A stretch of DNA of 11,583 bases from Ectopseudomonas composti (GCA_946886245.1 CAMPIF010000084.1:1-11583), one strand, 5' to 3'. Counted from the first letter of the stretch, positions 1-7,398 are shown. Notes: a model not told the origin generated them from the letters alone. A program made the numbers and translations.

Positions 1-1
1 G

Positions 2-1234
2 ATTCTGGAGGCCGAGACCGCCGGCTTTGGCGCCTCCGGGCGCAACGGCGGCTGGCTGATGGGCAACCTGCTCGGCGAAGATCGCCTGCTGGCCGGTCTG
101 CCAGCGACCGAGCGCAAGGCGTCCTTCGATCTGCTGCACGGCATTCCCGATGAAGTGGCCTCGGTGGTTGCCCGGGAAGGTATCGACTGCGACCTGCGCA
201 AGGGCGGCGTGCTGTATTGCGCCGCGCGCTATCCCGAGCAGGAAGTGCGCCTGCGTGAATATCTCGACGAACTGCGTGCGTTGGGCCTGAGCGAAGAGGA
301 TTACCGCTGGATGGCGCCCAGCGAACTGGCCGCACAGTTGCGCCTGGTCAATGCCTACGGCGCGCTGTACAGCCCGCATTGCGCGACGATCCAGCCGGCC
401 AAGCTGGTGCGGGGGCTGGCGCGCTGCGTCGAGGGCCTGGGTGTCGAACTCTACGAGCGCAGCCCGGTGATCGACTGGCAGCCCGGCCTGGTGCGCACGG
501 CTCATGGGCGCGTCACGGCTGATTGGGTGGTGCCGGCCATCGAAGGTTACGCTGCCAGCTTGCCGCCGCTGGGCAATCACCAGTTGCCGGTGCAGAGCCT
601 GATCGTCGCCACCGAACCGCTGCCGGCGGACGTCTGGGCCGGTATCGGCCTGGAGCGAGGACAGGCGTTCAGCGAATTCAGCCGTCAGGTCACCTATGGC
701 CAGCGCAGCCTCGATGATCGGCTGATCTTCGGTGCGCGCGGTGGTTATCGCTTTGGCGGACGCCTGCGCAGCGACTTCAACCTTACCGAGGGCGAGTTGG
801 GCCTGCGCCGCTACCTGATGGGAGAAATCTTCCCGCAGTTGCGCAATGTGCGTTTGACCCATTCCTGGGGCGGCAACCTGGGCATGGCGCGGCGCTTCCA
901 GCCGCACATGCTGCGCGACACCCGCAACCGCATCGCGCTGTCTGGCGGTTATGGCGGCGAGGGGGTCGGTGCCACCAACCTGGGCGGGCGCACCCTGGCC
1001 GATCTGATTCTTGGCCGCGACAGCGAGCTGCTGCGCCAGCCTTGGGTATTGAGTGACAGCCCGATTTCCAGCCTGCGGCGCTGGGAGCCCGAACCCTGCC
1101 GCTGGCTTGGCTACAACGCCATCATCCGCAGCTTCGTCCATGAGGACGAGGTGCTCGCCAACCCGCGCAGCCCGGCCTGGCGCCGGCGTCTGGCGCAAGC
1201 GGTGGCGGCGCGCATGGAAGGCCTGATGGGCTGA
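2..1234 (+). CDS. FAD-dependent oxidoreductase (DAO superfamily, PuuB/PauB-like amine oxidase), 5'-truncated
   Basis: The open frame runs in from the left edge, so the start codon and roughly 40 N-terminal residues, including the first GxGxxG dinucleotide-binding motif, are missing. The first visible residues contain ETAGFGASGRNGGW (about residues 5-18), the signature just after the FAD-binding fold in DadA, glycine oxidase and gamma-glutamylputrescine oxidase relatives. Other family marks are GALYSPHCATIQPAKLVRGL (about 120-139), a WGGNLG segment near 289, and the C-terminal FAD-contact motif GGYGGEGVGATNLGG (about 316-330). Such enzymes oxidise an amine with FAD and oxygen or a quinone, giving an aldehyde or keto product and ammonia. 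The next genes encode a cupin and a polyamine-type binding protein, which suggests an amine or gamma-glutamyl-polyamine substrate; this is inference. The in-frame ATG at 59 cannot be the start because it lies inside the signature region. Confidence 0.85.
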   Translation: MLEAETAGFGASGRNGGWLMGNLLGEDRLLAGLPATERKASFDLLHGIPDEVASVVAREGIDCDLRKGGVLYCAARYPEQEVRLREYLDELRALGLSEEDYRWMAPSELAAQLRLVNAYGALYSPHCATIQPAKLVRGLARCVEGLGVELYERSPVIDWQPGLVRTAHGRVTADWVVPAIEGYAASLPPLGNHQLPVQSLIVATEPLPADVWAGIGLERGQAFSEFSRQVTYGQRSLDDRLIFGARGGYRFGGRLRSDFNLTEGELGLRRYLMGEIFPQLRNVRLTHSWGGNLGMARRFQPHMLRDTRNRIALSGGYGGEGVGATNLGGRTLADLILGRDSELLRQPWVLSDSPISSLRRWEPEPCRWLGYNAIIRSFVHEDEVLANPRSPAWRRRLAQAVAARMEGLMG

Positions 1235-1268
1235 GCGAGTGCCAGCCGTCCTTTGATCCGGAGTCCAC

Positions 1269-1610
1269 ATGAACATCACCCATTTTCGTGACACCCCCAA
1301 CGTCGCCCTGGACGCGTCCAACCCGGTCGCCGTGCCCCTGAGCAAGCCGGTGGCAGTTACCTCGACCACCAGCGTCGAGCGCAGTGACGGCGTAGAGACC
1401 GGTATCTGGGAATGCACGCCGGGGCGCTGGCGCCGGCAGATCGTCCAGCAGGAGTTCTGCCACTTCGTGGCGGGGCGTTGCACCTTCACCCCTGACGGCG
1501 GCGAGCCCATCGAGATTCGCGCCGGCGACGCGCTGATGATGCCGGCCAATACCCTCGGCATCTGGGACATACAAGAAACGGTGCGCAAGACCTATGTGCT
1601 GATCTTCTGA
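1269..1610 (+). CDS. Cupin_3 (DUF861) domain protein
   Basis: This is a 113-residue single-domain cupin. The segment from about residue 46 to the end follows the Cupin_3 pattern: W-E-C-T-P-G-R-W (48-54), E62 and H65 in the first strand pair, the second cupin motif G-D-A-L-M-M-P-A-N (86-94), then a tryptophan (W99) and R-K-T-Y-V (106-110). Most of the metal-binding histidines of classical cupins are absent, which is common in this subfamily, so an enzymatic role cannot be assumed. Family members include ureidoglycine aminohydrolase-like proteins and many uncharacterised partners of amine-oxidase genes. It starts 34 nt after the FAD oxidase, with a GGAG at 1260-1263 placed 5 nt before the ATG, and lies 48 nt before the binding-protein gene, so the three are likely one transcript. 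Its function here is unknown. Confidence 0.8.
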   Translation: MNITHFRDTPNVALDASNPVAVPLSKPVAVTSTTSVERSDGVETGIWECTPGRWRRQIVQQEFCHFVAGRCTFTPDGGEPIEIRAGDALMMPANTLGIWDIQETVRKTYVLIF

Positions 1611-1658
1611 GTCAGCATTTTTCAGTACTGCCTAGAACAACAACTCACGAGGTATCCC

Positions 1659-2735
1659 ATGCTGAAGAAACTCCTGCCGTGCCTGATCCTGGCCGGCACC
1701 GCTCATGCCGCCGATAGCGTGCGCATCTACAACTGGACCGACTACATCGCCCCGGGCACCCTCAAGCAGTTCGAAAAGAGCAGCGGCCTGGGTACCCATT
1801 ACGACGTCTACGACAGCAACGAGACCCTGGACGCCAAGCTGATGGCCGGCCGTTCAGGTTACGACGTGGTCTTTCCTTCCAACCACTTCATGGCCCGGCA
1901 GATTCAGGGCGGTGCGTTGAAGAAGCTCGACCGCAGCAAGCTGCCGAACTGGAACAACCTCAACCCGGTGCTGATGAAGACGCTGGAGGTGAACGATCCG
2001 GGCAACGAGCACGGCTTCCCCTATCTGTGGGGCAGCACCGGTATCGGCTACAACGTCGACAAGGTGCGCGCAGTGCTGGGCGATGACGCGAAGATGGACA
2101 GCTGGGACGTACTGTTCGACCCGGCCAAGCTGGCCAAACTCAACGAGTGTGGCGTGGCGATCCTCGACAACGGCCCGGAAATGCTGCCAATCGCCCTGCA
2201 TCACCTGGGCCTGCCACACCACAGCAAGAACCCCGAGGACTACCAGCGTGCCGAGGCGCTGCTGATGGAGATGCGCAAGAACGTGCGTTATTTCCATTCC
2301 TCCAAGTACGTCGGCGATCTGGCCAACGGCGAGATCTGCATGGCCGTGGGCTTCTCCGGCGACATCATGCAGGCCGGTGCGCGCGCTACGGAAGCGGGCA
2401 ACGGCGTGAAGATCCAGTACGAGATTCCCAAGGAAGGCGCGCCGATCTGGTTCGACATGGTGGCCATGCCGGTCGATGCCGGCAACGAGGAGGGTGCTTA
2501 CGCCTTCATGAACGACCTGCTGCAGCCCGAAGTGATGGCGGCCATCAGCAATCACGTGAAGTACGCCAACGGTAATGCCAAGGCCGACGCTCTGGTCGAC
2601 CCGGCGCTGAAGGCGGACCCGACCGTGTATCCGCCGGAGTCGGTGATGGACAAGCTGTACACCCTGGAGGCCATGCCGCTGAAGATCGATCGGGTGCGCA
2701 CGCGTATCTGGAGCAAGGTGAAGAGCGGCGTCTGA
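1659..2735 (+). CDS. Periplasmic polyamine-type ABC transporter substrate-binding protein (PotF/SpuD family)
   Basis: The product has 358 residues. It starts with a short signal peptide (KK followed by a hydrophobic stretch) and a likely signal peptidase I site after A-H-A at residue 17. GAGG at 1649-1652, 6 nt before the ATG, supports the start. Family motifs run the full length: YNWTDYIAPGT (24-34), YDSNE (51-55), LWGSTGIGYNVDKV (123-136), RYFHSS (210-215), DLANGEICMAVGFSGD (220-235) and the ending KIDRVRTRIWSKVKSG. Against E. coli PotF (recalled alignment) the pocket keeps W26, D28, S74, E174, S214, D235, D266 and Y302. It differs at T27 (Ser in PotF), H76 (Ser), N171 (Ala), F232 (Trp244) and W264 (Phe276). 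The protein should deliver a di- or polyamine to an inner-membrane permease that is not in the window. The exact ligand is uncertain. Confidence 0.9.
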   Translation: MLKKLLPCLILAGTAHAADSVRIYNWTDYIAPGTLKQFEKSSGLGTHYDVYDSNETLDAKLMAGRSGYDVVFPSNHFMARQIQGGALKKLDRSKLPNWNNLNPVLMKTLEVNDPGNEHGFPYLWGSTGIGYNVDKVRAVLGDDAKMDSWDVLFDPAKLAKLNECGVAILDNGPEMLPIALHHLGLPHHSKNPEDYQRAEALLMEMRKNVRYFHSSKYVGDLANGEICMAVGFSGDIMQAGARATEAGNGVKIQYEIPKEGAPIWFDMVAMPVDAGNEEGAYAFMNDLLQPEVMAAISNHVKYANGNAKADALVDPALKADPTVYPPESVMDKLYTLEAMPLKIDRVRTRIWSKVKSGV

Positions 2736-2749
2736 GCGTCTACTCGATG

Positions 2750-2776
2750 AAAAAAGCCCCGGCATGCCGGGGCTTT
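2750..2776. terminator. Bidirectional rho-independent terminator
   Basis: A perfect inverted repeat, AAAAGCCCCGG then CATG then CCGGGGCTTTT, gives an 11-bp stem with a 4-nt loop. A run of six A on the left and four T on the right provide a U tract on either strand. It lies 15 nt after the stop of the binding-protein gene and 29 nt beyond the stop of the converging chemoreceptor gene, so it probably serves both. Confidence 0.9.
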
Positions 2777-2804
2777 TCCTGTGCGTCATTCAATCGCTCA
2801 TGGT

Positions 2805-4688
2805 TCAGACCTTGAAACGACCAAGCAGGCGATCCTGCTGCCCGACCTGCTCCACCATCGAGGCGCACTGGCGCACCTGCTGCTCGGCGCCGCCGGCCAG
2901 TTCGTGGCTGATGTCGCGAATGTTGGTGGTGTTGCGGTTGATCTCCTCGGTGGTCGCGCTCTGTTCTTCGGCCGCCGTGGCGATCTGCAGGTTCATGTCG
3001 TTGATGCGGGTGATCGCCTCACGGATACGGCCGAGCATGTCGTTGGCCGCGCCGGCGTCCTCGGCGGTCTTGCTGGCCGTGTCGCGGCTCTGCTGCATAC
3101 GGCTTTCGGCCTGGCGTACACCGCCTTGCAGCTGATCGATCATCTGGCGGATTTCCTGAGTCGCCTGCTGCGTGCGTGAAGCCAGCGAGCGCACTTCATC
3201 GGCCACCACGGCAAAGCCACGGCCGGACTCGCCGGCGCGCGCTGCTTCGATGGCGGCGTTCAGTGCCAGCAGATTGGTCTGTTCGGCGATGCTGGTGATC
3301 ACCTGCAGGATCGACTCGATGTTGTGGCTGAGCTTGGCCAGTTCGTTGATCGCGTGGCTGGTTTCGTCCATTTCGTTGGCCAGGTGGCGAATCGCCGAAC
3401 TCGATTGCGACACCACGCGCACGCCATTCTCGGTTTCTTCGTTGGCGGCAACGGCAGCCTGGGCTGCGGCCTGGGCATTGCGTGCCACCTCTTCGGCGGT
3501 GGAGGCCATTTCCTGCATGGCGGTGGCCAGCTGATCCAGCTCCTGCAGCTGTTCCTGCAGGCGGCGGGCGGCCTGCTCCGACTCGTTCGAAGTCAGGGCC
3601 GTGCTTTCGCGGACCTGGTGCGAGCTGCCCATGACGTCGCCAATCAACGTCTGCAGGGTCTGCAGGAAGCGGTTGAACTCCTGCGACAGCTCGCCGATCT
3701 CGTCGTTGCTGGTGATCGCCAGGCGGCGCGTCAGGTCACCTTCGCCGCTGTTGATCTCACGCAACGAGGTGCTGAGCAGGCTCAGCGGCTTGAGCAGGCT
3801 GTTCATCAGCAGGCCCAGCACCACCAGGCTGATGGCCACGCCGACCAGGGTACCGACCACGGCCAGCCAGGTCAGGCGGTTGGCTTCGGCCATCACCACG
3901 CTCTCGTCCAGCACCACGCCGATGTACCAGTCCATGCCCCGCAGGTTGGGTAGCGGGGTGAAGGAGACCAGCAGGTTCTTGCCACCGGCTTCGACTTCGC
4001 GCAGTTCCTTGCCCAGCGCCGGAGTCTGGCCGTCGAACAGGTCGCTGTAGGACTTGCCGTTGTACTCGGCATTGGGGTGGGAAATGACATTGCCCGAACG
4101 ACTGAGCAGGAAGGCGTAGCCGGCCCCATTGAAGTCCAGGGTGTTGACTGCATCGGCGACCGATTGCAGGCGGATATCGCCTCCGAACACGCCGAGGAAC
4201 TGGCCGGCGTCGCTGATCCGGGCCACGGCGGAAATGAGGATTTCATTGGTGGTGGAGTCGACGTAGGGTTCGGTCAGCACTGCCTGGTTGCCAGCCTTGC
4301 CGGTCGCGTACCAGGGGCGCTTGCGTCCGTCCCAGTCGGCACTGGGTTTCCAGTCGTCGCTGTTCTTGATCGGTTTGCCGTCGGCTTCCAGTGCACCGAA
4401 AACCAGAATGAACTCGCTTTTGAGCAGCGGTGCGTTGAATACGCGCTGGTTTTCCTCCGGGCTGTAGTTGCTGTCGATGGTCTGCGACATCAGGTCAATC
4501 AGACGCAGTTTGGCGTTTAGCCAATTCTCGATCTGCCTGGCCAGGGCATTGCTCGATTCGGCAATGCTCGACTCGACCTGACTGCGCAGGGTGTCGCGAA
4601 CCTGGCTGACCTGGGACAGCGACAGCAAGCTGGTGGTGAGGAACAGCACGGTAGCGGCGGCGATACCGACCTTGTGGGCGATTTTCAT
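2805..4688 (-). CDS. Methyl-accepting chemotaxis protein with dCache_1 sensor domain
   Basis: This is a 627-residue transmembrane chemoreceptor. Its layout is TM1 at about 8-30, a periplasmic double-Cache sensor at about 31-270, TM2 at about 273-296, HAMP at about 297-349 and a cytoplasmic signalling helix bundle to the end. The hairpin tip that contacts CheA and CheW is at 467-500 ([21 protein letters not shown] and following). The sensor holds R124, W126, Y127, Y142, D144 and D171, with the same spacing as the amino-acid-binding residues of P. aeruginosa PctA (R126, W128, Y129, Y144, D146, D173). The tyrosine at PctA position 121 is W119 here. No CheR-docking pentapeptide is present at the C-terminus, which ends G-R-F-K-V. 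An in-frame ATG at 4748 would add 20 residues, but AGGAG 7 nt before 4688 and the Met-Lys plus hydrophobic N-terminus favour 4688. The likely ligand is an amino acid or related amine; this is inference. Confidence 0.93.
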   Translation of the reverse strand: MKIAHKVGIAAATVLFLTTSLLSLSQVSQVRDTLRSQVESSIAESSNALARQIENWLNAKLRLIDLMSQTIDSNYSPEENQRVFNAPLLKSEFILVFGALEADGKPIKNSDDWKPSADWDGRKRPWYATGKAGNQAVLTEPYVDSTTNEILISAVARISDAGQFLGVFGGDIRLQSVADAVNTLDFNGAGYAFLLSRSGNVISHPNAEYNGKSYSDLFDGQTPALGKELREVEAGGKNLLVSFTPLPNLRGMDWYIGVVLDESVVMAEANRLTWLAVVGTLVGVAISLVVLGLLMNSLLKPLSLLSTSLREINSGEGDLTRRLAITSNDEIGELSQEFNRFLQTLQTLIGDVMGSSHQVRESTALTSNESEQAARRLQEQLQELDQLATAMQEMASTAEEVARNAQAAAQAAVAANEETENGVRVVSQSSSAIRHLANEMDETSHAINELAKLSHNIESILQVITSIAEQTNLLALNAAIEAARAGESGRGFAVVADEVRSLASRTQQATQEIRQMIDQLQGGVRQAESRMQQSRDTASKTAEDAGAANDMLGRIREAITRINDMNLQIATAAEEQSATTEEINRNTTNIRDISHELAGGAEQQVRQCASMVEQVGQQDRLLGRFKV

Positions 4689-4695
4689 GAATGGG

Positions 4696-4700
4696 CTCCT
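4696..4700 (-). promoter_or_regulatory. Shine-Dalgarno of the chemoreceptor gene
   Basis: AGGAG on the minus strand lies 7 nt before the ATG at 4688. It decides between this start and the in-frame ATG at 4748, which would add 20 residues not typical of a chemoreceptor N-terminus. Confidence 0.75.
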
Positions 4701-4806
4701 GGGCGCCAAGACGACGGGGCTGCATCCATGCAATGCGGTTCTTTGCAAACCTAGTACAGTGCTGGCGTTTTGCCTGCTGGACGTGTGGTCTCTCTGTACG
4801 CTTCTG

Positions 4807-4832
4807 TATCGGTTCGCAGGCGCCGTTCTTGA
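4807..4832 (-). promoter_or_regulatory. Sigma-28 (FliA) promoter of the chemoreceptor gene
   Basis: The minus strand reads TCAAG, 14 nt, then ACCGATA. The FliA consensus is TAAAG (TCAAG in many pseudomonad promoters), 14 nt, GCCGATA, so both boxes and the spacing match apart from one base in each box relative to the enteric consensus. The site starts 21 nt beyond the stop codon of the upstream methyltransferase gene and predicts a leader of about 110 nt before the ATG at 4688. FliA control is the usual regulation of motility and chemotaxis genes, which fits the product. Confidence 0.75.
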
Positions 4833-4853
4833 GCCGTAGAATTTCGCGCGTTG

Positions 4854-5894
4854 TCAGTCGCGCTTTCTGTGCAGGCGACTGGTATTGACCACATCCACCG
4901 CGCGGGCGCGCAATTGGCCGCAACCGCCGTCGACATCCTGGCCGGCCGAGTTGCGCACCTTGGTCAGCACGCCACGGCTGTGCAGATAGCGCACCATCTC
5001 GACGATGCGCTCGCCGTCGGGACGCTGGTAGTCGTCGGCTTCCAGGCTGTTGTAGGGGATCAGGTTGAGCACGGCGAACTTGCCCTTGAACAGGCGCAGG
5101 ATATTGTCCATCTCTTCCTGGCTGTCGTTGATGCCCTTGAGCAGGGTCCACTGGTACTGGATCGGGTAGTCGATGGTGCGCGCGTAGGCCTCGCCCAGTT
5201 CCACCAGCTCTTCGGGATCGATGCGCGGCGCCTTGGGCAGCAGGCGCTGGCGCAGTTCGGCGTTGGTGGTATGCAGTGACAGCGCCAGTGCAGGGCGCAC
5301 GCGCTGCTTGGGCAGGCGCTCGAACACCCGTGGGTCGCCAACGGTGGAGAACACCAGGTTGCGCTGACCGATGCCGCCCTCGGTGCCGAGCAGGTCGATG
5401 GCATCAAGCACGTTGTCGAGGTTGTGCGCCGGCTCGCCCATGCCCATGAACACCACTTTCTTCACCGGACGAAAGCGCCTGCCCAGGGCGACCTGGGCGA
5501 CCATTTCGGCGCTGCTGAGCTGGCGCAGCAGGCCGCTCTTGCCGGTCATGCAGAACACGCAGGCCACGGCGCAGCCCACCTGGCTGGAGATGCACAGGCC
5601 ATCGCGCGGCAGCAGTACGCTTTCCACCATCTGTTTGTCGGCCAACTCCACCAGCAGGCGTGCCGAGCCATCGGCGCCAGGGTGTTCGGAACGCAGCCGG
5701 GCCAGTGCATCCAGTTCGCTGGCGATGGCCGGCAACCCTTCGCGTACCGTCAGTGGCAGGAAGTTCTCGGTCTTCTGGTGCTTGGTGCCGGTATCCAACG
5801 CCTTGCCCTGCAGCCAGGCACGGGTGATGCGCCCGATATGCTGGGGTTTGGCGCCAAGGTCGGCGAGGCGTTGGTTGAGTTCGGTGAGCTGCAT
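4854..5894 (-). CDS. Radical-SAM RNA methyltransferase, RlmN/Cfr family (divergent RlmN-like paralogue)
   Basis: The 346-residue protein carries all key residues of the RlmN/Cfr mechanism. The [4Fe-4S] cluster cysteines are C108, C112 and C115 (Cx3Cx2C). C101 and C325 correspond to E. coli RlmN C118 and C355, the resolving and methyl-carrying cysteines. The SAM-contact motif GMGEP is at 151-155, STVG at 183-186 and NLIPYN at 277-282. The N-terminus (1-45) resembles the small helical accessory domain. RlmN adds a methyl to C2 of A2503 in 23S rRNA and of A37 in some tRNAs; Cfr acts on C8. Here the cluster motif continues FCMTG rather than the FCATG usual in both families, and the protein is shorter than E. 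coli RlmN (384 aa). Pseudomonads normally have another rlmN near ndk, so this is probably a second, specialised copy with an unknown RNA target. It starts 15 nt after the DUF5924 gene and lacks a clear Shine-Dalgarno, suggesting translational coupling. Confidence 0.88.
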   Translation of the reverse strand: MQLTELNQRLADLGAKPQHIGRITRAWLQGKALDTGTKHQKTENFLPLTVREGLPAIASELDALARLRSEHPGADGSARLLVELADKQMVESVLLPRDGLCISSQVGCAVACVFCMTGKSGLLRQLSSAEMVAQVALGRRFRPVKKVVFMGMGEPAHNLDNVLDAIDLLGTEGGIGQRNLVFSTVGDPRVFERLPKQRVRPALALSLHTTNAELRQRLLPKAPRIDPEELVELGEAYARTIDYPIQYQWTLLKGINDSQEEMDNILRLFKGKFAVLNLIPYNSLEADDYQRPDGERIVEMVRYLHSRGVLTKVRNSAGQDVDGGCGQLRARAVDVVNTSRLHRKRD

Positions 5895-5909
5895 GGGGCG
5901 CGCATGCTA

Positions 5910-6935
5910 TCACTTGGCCGTGGGAGCGACCACGTCGAAGCGCAGCACGCCGATCATCTGCCCGGCTTCGGTAACGACCCGCACCTGCCAGCGGCCTTCG
6001 GGCGAGGCCGGGAAGTTGAGTTTGTGCGTCCAGGCGCGATAGCCCTCCTTGCGTCCCCCGCTGATGTCCAGCGCAATGCGCTCGACTTCCTGGCCGTTGT
6101 GCTGCCAGACGTGGTAGATGCGCTCGTTGAGGCCGCGTGGCGCGTTGATCGAGGTGTAGGCGTAGAGTCCGTCGGCGCGTAGTCGTTCCGGGCTGATCTG
6201 TTGCAGGCTCTCGCCAGGCGTACGTTGCGCGCCGTCGAAATGGTCGCTGATCGCCACCTCGGTCAGCCACAGCGTTGCCGGTGGCACCCAGCTCCGCGCC
6301 ATCCAGCCGGCGCTGGCCATCGCCAGCGGCAGAGCGGCCAGCAGCACGATACGTCGCCAGCCAGCGAAGCCGATCAGGCCGGGCAGGCTCGGCAGCGCCA
6401 GCACCGTGGCGACCAGCAGGGCGATGCGGTAGCTCTGCGGCGTGCTGAGGTGAAAGATGATCGGCAGCGCGGTTAGCATCACCGCGAACAGCGCCAGGCT
6501 GTGAAAGATCAGCAGCAGCCAGCGGCGCGGCGCCAGCCAGCGGTAGTAGATCGGGTCGGTGATCGAGGCCAGGGCGGCGATCGCCAGCAGGCCGCTGAAC
6601 AGTAACTGCCCGCTGTTCCAGGTGGTGGTGATGAAGAAGAAGGGCAGGACGAAGAACAGGCTTTCCTGGTGGATCATCTGCGTGCCATAGCGCAGCAGCG
6701 GCAGCGGCAACTCGAAGCCGAAGCGCCGGGCAATGCGTTCGCGCAGCAGGTTCTCCAGGATCAACCAGACCCAACTGACCAGCAACACCACGCCCAGCAC
6801 CTTGGCCAGATGCGCCTGGCGGTCGACCAGGAGAAAACTGGCCACGCCCGAGCAGAAGCCGAACAGGGCGACCAGGCCCGGGTAACGGCGCAGCAGGGCG
6901 ATCAGCGTGGGGATGCGGTCGAGCACGACTTTCAT
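5910..6935 (-). CDS. DUF5924/DUF2914 integral membrane protein
   Basis: This 341-residue protein has about seven hydrophobic segments in its first two thirds, at about 18-36, 45-61, 90-104, 108-126, 139-162, 169-187 and 194-211. A soluble C-terminal domain of about 120 residues follows. The C-terminal part reads IYHVWQHNGQEVERIALDI (273-291), then GGRKEGYRAW (293-302), GRWQVRVVTEAGQMIG (314-329) and LRF, which fits DUF2914, a beta-rich domain of unknown function at the end of membrane or secreted proteins. The N-terminal part fits DUF5924, a family I associate with Pseudomonas. No catalytic motif was recognised. The gene is the first of the minus-strand pair with the RlmN-like gene (15-nt gap), and is divergent from the DUF1883 gene across a 139-nt intergenic region that must hold both promoters. 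No strong Shine-Dalgarno precedes the ATG. Confidence 0.8.
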   Translation of the reverse strand: MKVVLDRIPTLIALLRRYPGLVALFGFCSGVASFLLVDRQAHLAKVLGVVLLVSWVWLILENLLRERIARRFGFELPLPLLRYGTQMIHQESLFFVLPFFFITTTWNSGQLLFSGLLAIAALASITDPIYYRWLAPRRWLLLIFHSLALFAVMLTALPIIFHLSTPQSYRIALLVATVLALPSLPGLIGFAGWRRIVLLAALPLAMASAGWMARSWVPPATLWLTEVAISDHFDGAQRTPGESLQQISPERLRADGLYAYTSINAPRGLNERIYHVWQHNGQEVERIALDISGGRKEGYRAWTHKLNFPASPEGRWQVRVVTEAGQMIGVLRFDVVAPTAK

Positions 6936-7034
6936 GGCAGCGGCAAATGGCAGTGTTGGGCGCGCATCCTAGGTAGCGCGAGCCTTGGCTGCAAGCGAGT
7001 CGTCAGCTGTGCTGGCGGTGCCGGGCCGCTTGCG

Positions 7035-7044
7035 GCAATATTGC
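7035..7044. promoter_or_regulatory. Short palindrome in the divergent intergenic region
   Basis: GCAATATTGC is a perfect 10-bp palindrome, the only AT-rich patch in the 139-nt region between the divergent DUF5924 and DUF1883 genes. It lies 30 nt before the DUF1883 ATG. It could be part of a -10 region or a small operator, but no matching -35 box was convincing, so the call is weak. Confidence 0.2.
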
Positions 7045-7074
7045 GCCCCCGTTTCACCACCGAGTCCGAAAACG

Positions 7075-7368
7075 ATGAAATTCATCCATCAACGCGAGCA
7101 TCTGGAAGAGGGCGATCTGGTGGTCATCCAATGTTCGCAGCCCTGCAACATCCGCCTGATGAACGATGCCAACTTCCGCGCGTTCAGGAATCGTGGTCGT
7201 CACAGCTATCACGGCGGCGCCTTCATCAAGTTCCCGGCGAAGATCCGCGTGCCCTCCAGCGGTTTCTGGAACATCACGCTGGATACCGTGAGCCGTAAAG
7301 CGGTGAGCGTGACGCGCAAGCCGCAGATGGAATACAGCATCAAGATCGTCCGTCGCCCGGGCGCTTGA
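7075..7368 (+). CDS. DUF1883 domain protein
   Basis: A 97-residue protein filled by one DUF1883 domain, starting MKFIHQREHLEEGDLVV. Recognisable segments are QCSQPCNIRLMND (19-31), GRHSYHGGAF (41-50), FPAKIRVPSSGFWNITLDTV (53-72) and the ending SIKIVRR. It contains two cysteines (C20, C24) spaced Cx3C, and no signal peptide or membrane segment, so it is probably cytosolic. The pattern of alternating hydrophobic residues suggests a beta-sandwich. In other bacteria DUF1883 sometimes sits at the N-terminus of TIR-containing proteins; here it stands alone and its function is unknown. An in-frame ATG at 6985 would add 30 residues with no family resemblance and lies within the probable promoter region, so 7075 is preferred. 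The Shine-Dalgarno is weak. Confidence 0.85.
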   Translation: MKFIHQREHLEEGDLVVIQCSQPCNIRLMNDANFRAFRNRGRHSYHGGAFIKFPAKIRVPSSGFWNITLDTVSRKAVSVTRKPQMEYSIKIVRRPGA

Positions 7369-7381
7369 TGGCGAGACCCAT

Positions 7382-7398
7382 GCCGTACGTCGCACGGC
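7382..7398. other. Hairpin between the DUF1883 and small membrane protein genes
   Basis: GCCGT, 7 nt, then ACGGC forms a 5-bp stem 13 nt after the DUF1883 stop codon. There is no T run after it, so it is not a convincing terminator. It could be a weak pause or an RNA-processing site between the two genes. The rest of the 104-nt gap shows nothing recognisable until the Shine-Dalgarno at 7460. Confidence 0.2.

Noticed and set aside
59..61. ATG at 59 as the start of the FAD oxidase
   Set aside because: The same frame is open to the window edge and encodes the conserved GASGRNGGW signature just upstream, so the true start is outside the window.
5404..6774. A 456-codon minus-strand frame across the DUF5924 and RlmN-like genes
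   Set aside because: It is out of frame with both, is rich in Arg, Ala, Pro and Gly as shadow frames are, and overlaps two genes with clear family matches.
7009..7035. Sigma-54 promoter resembling TGGC...TTGC before the DUF1883 gene
   Set aside because: The spacing between the GG and GC pairs is wrong for sigma-54, so the resemblance is only due to GC-rich sequence.
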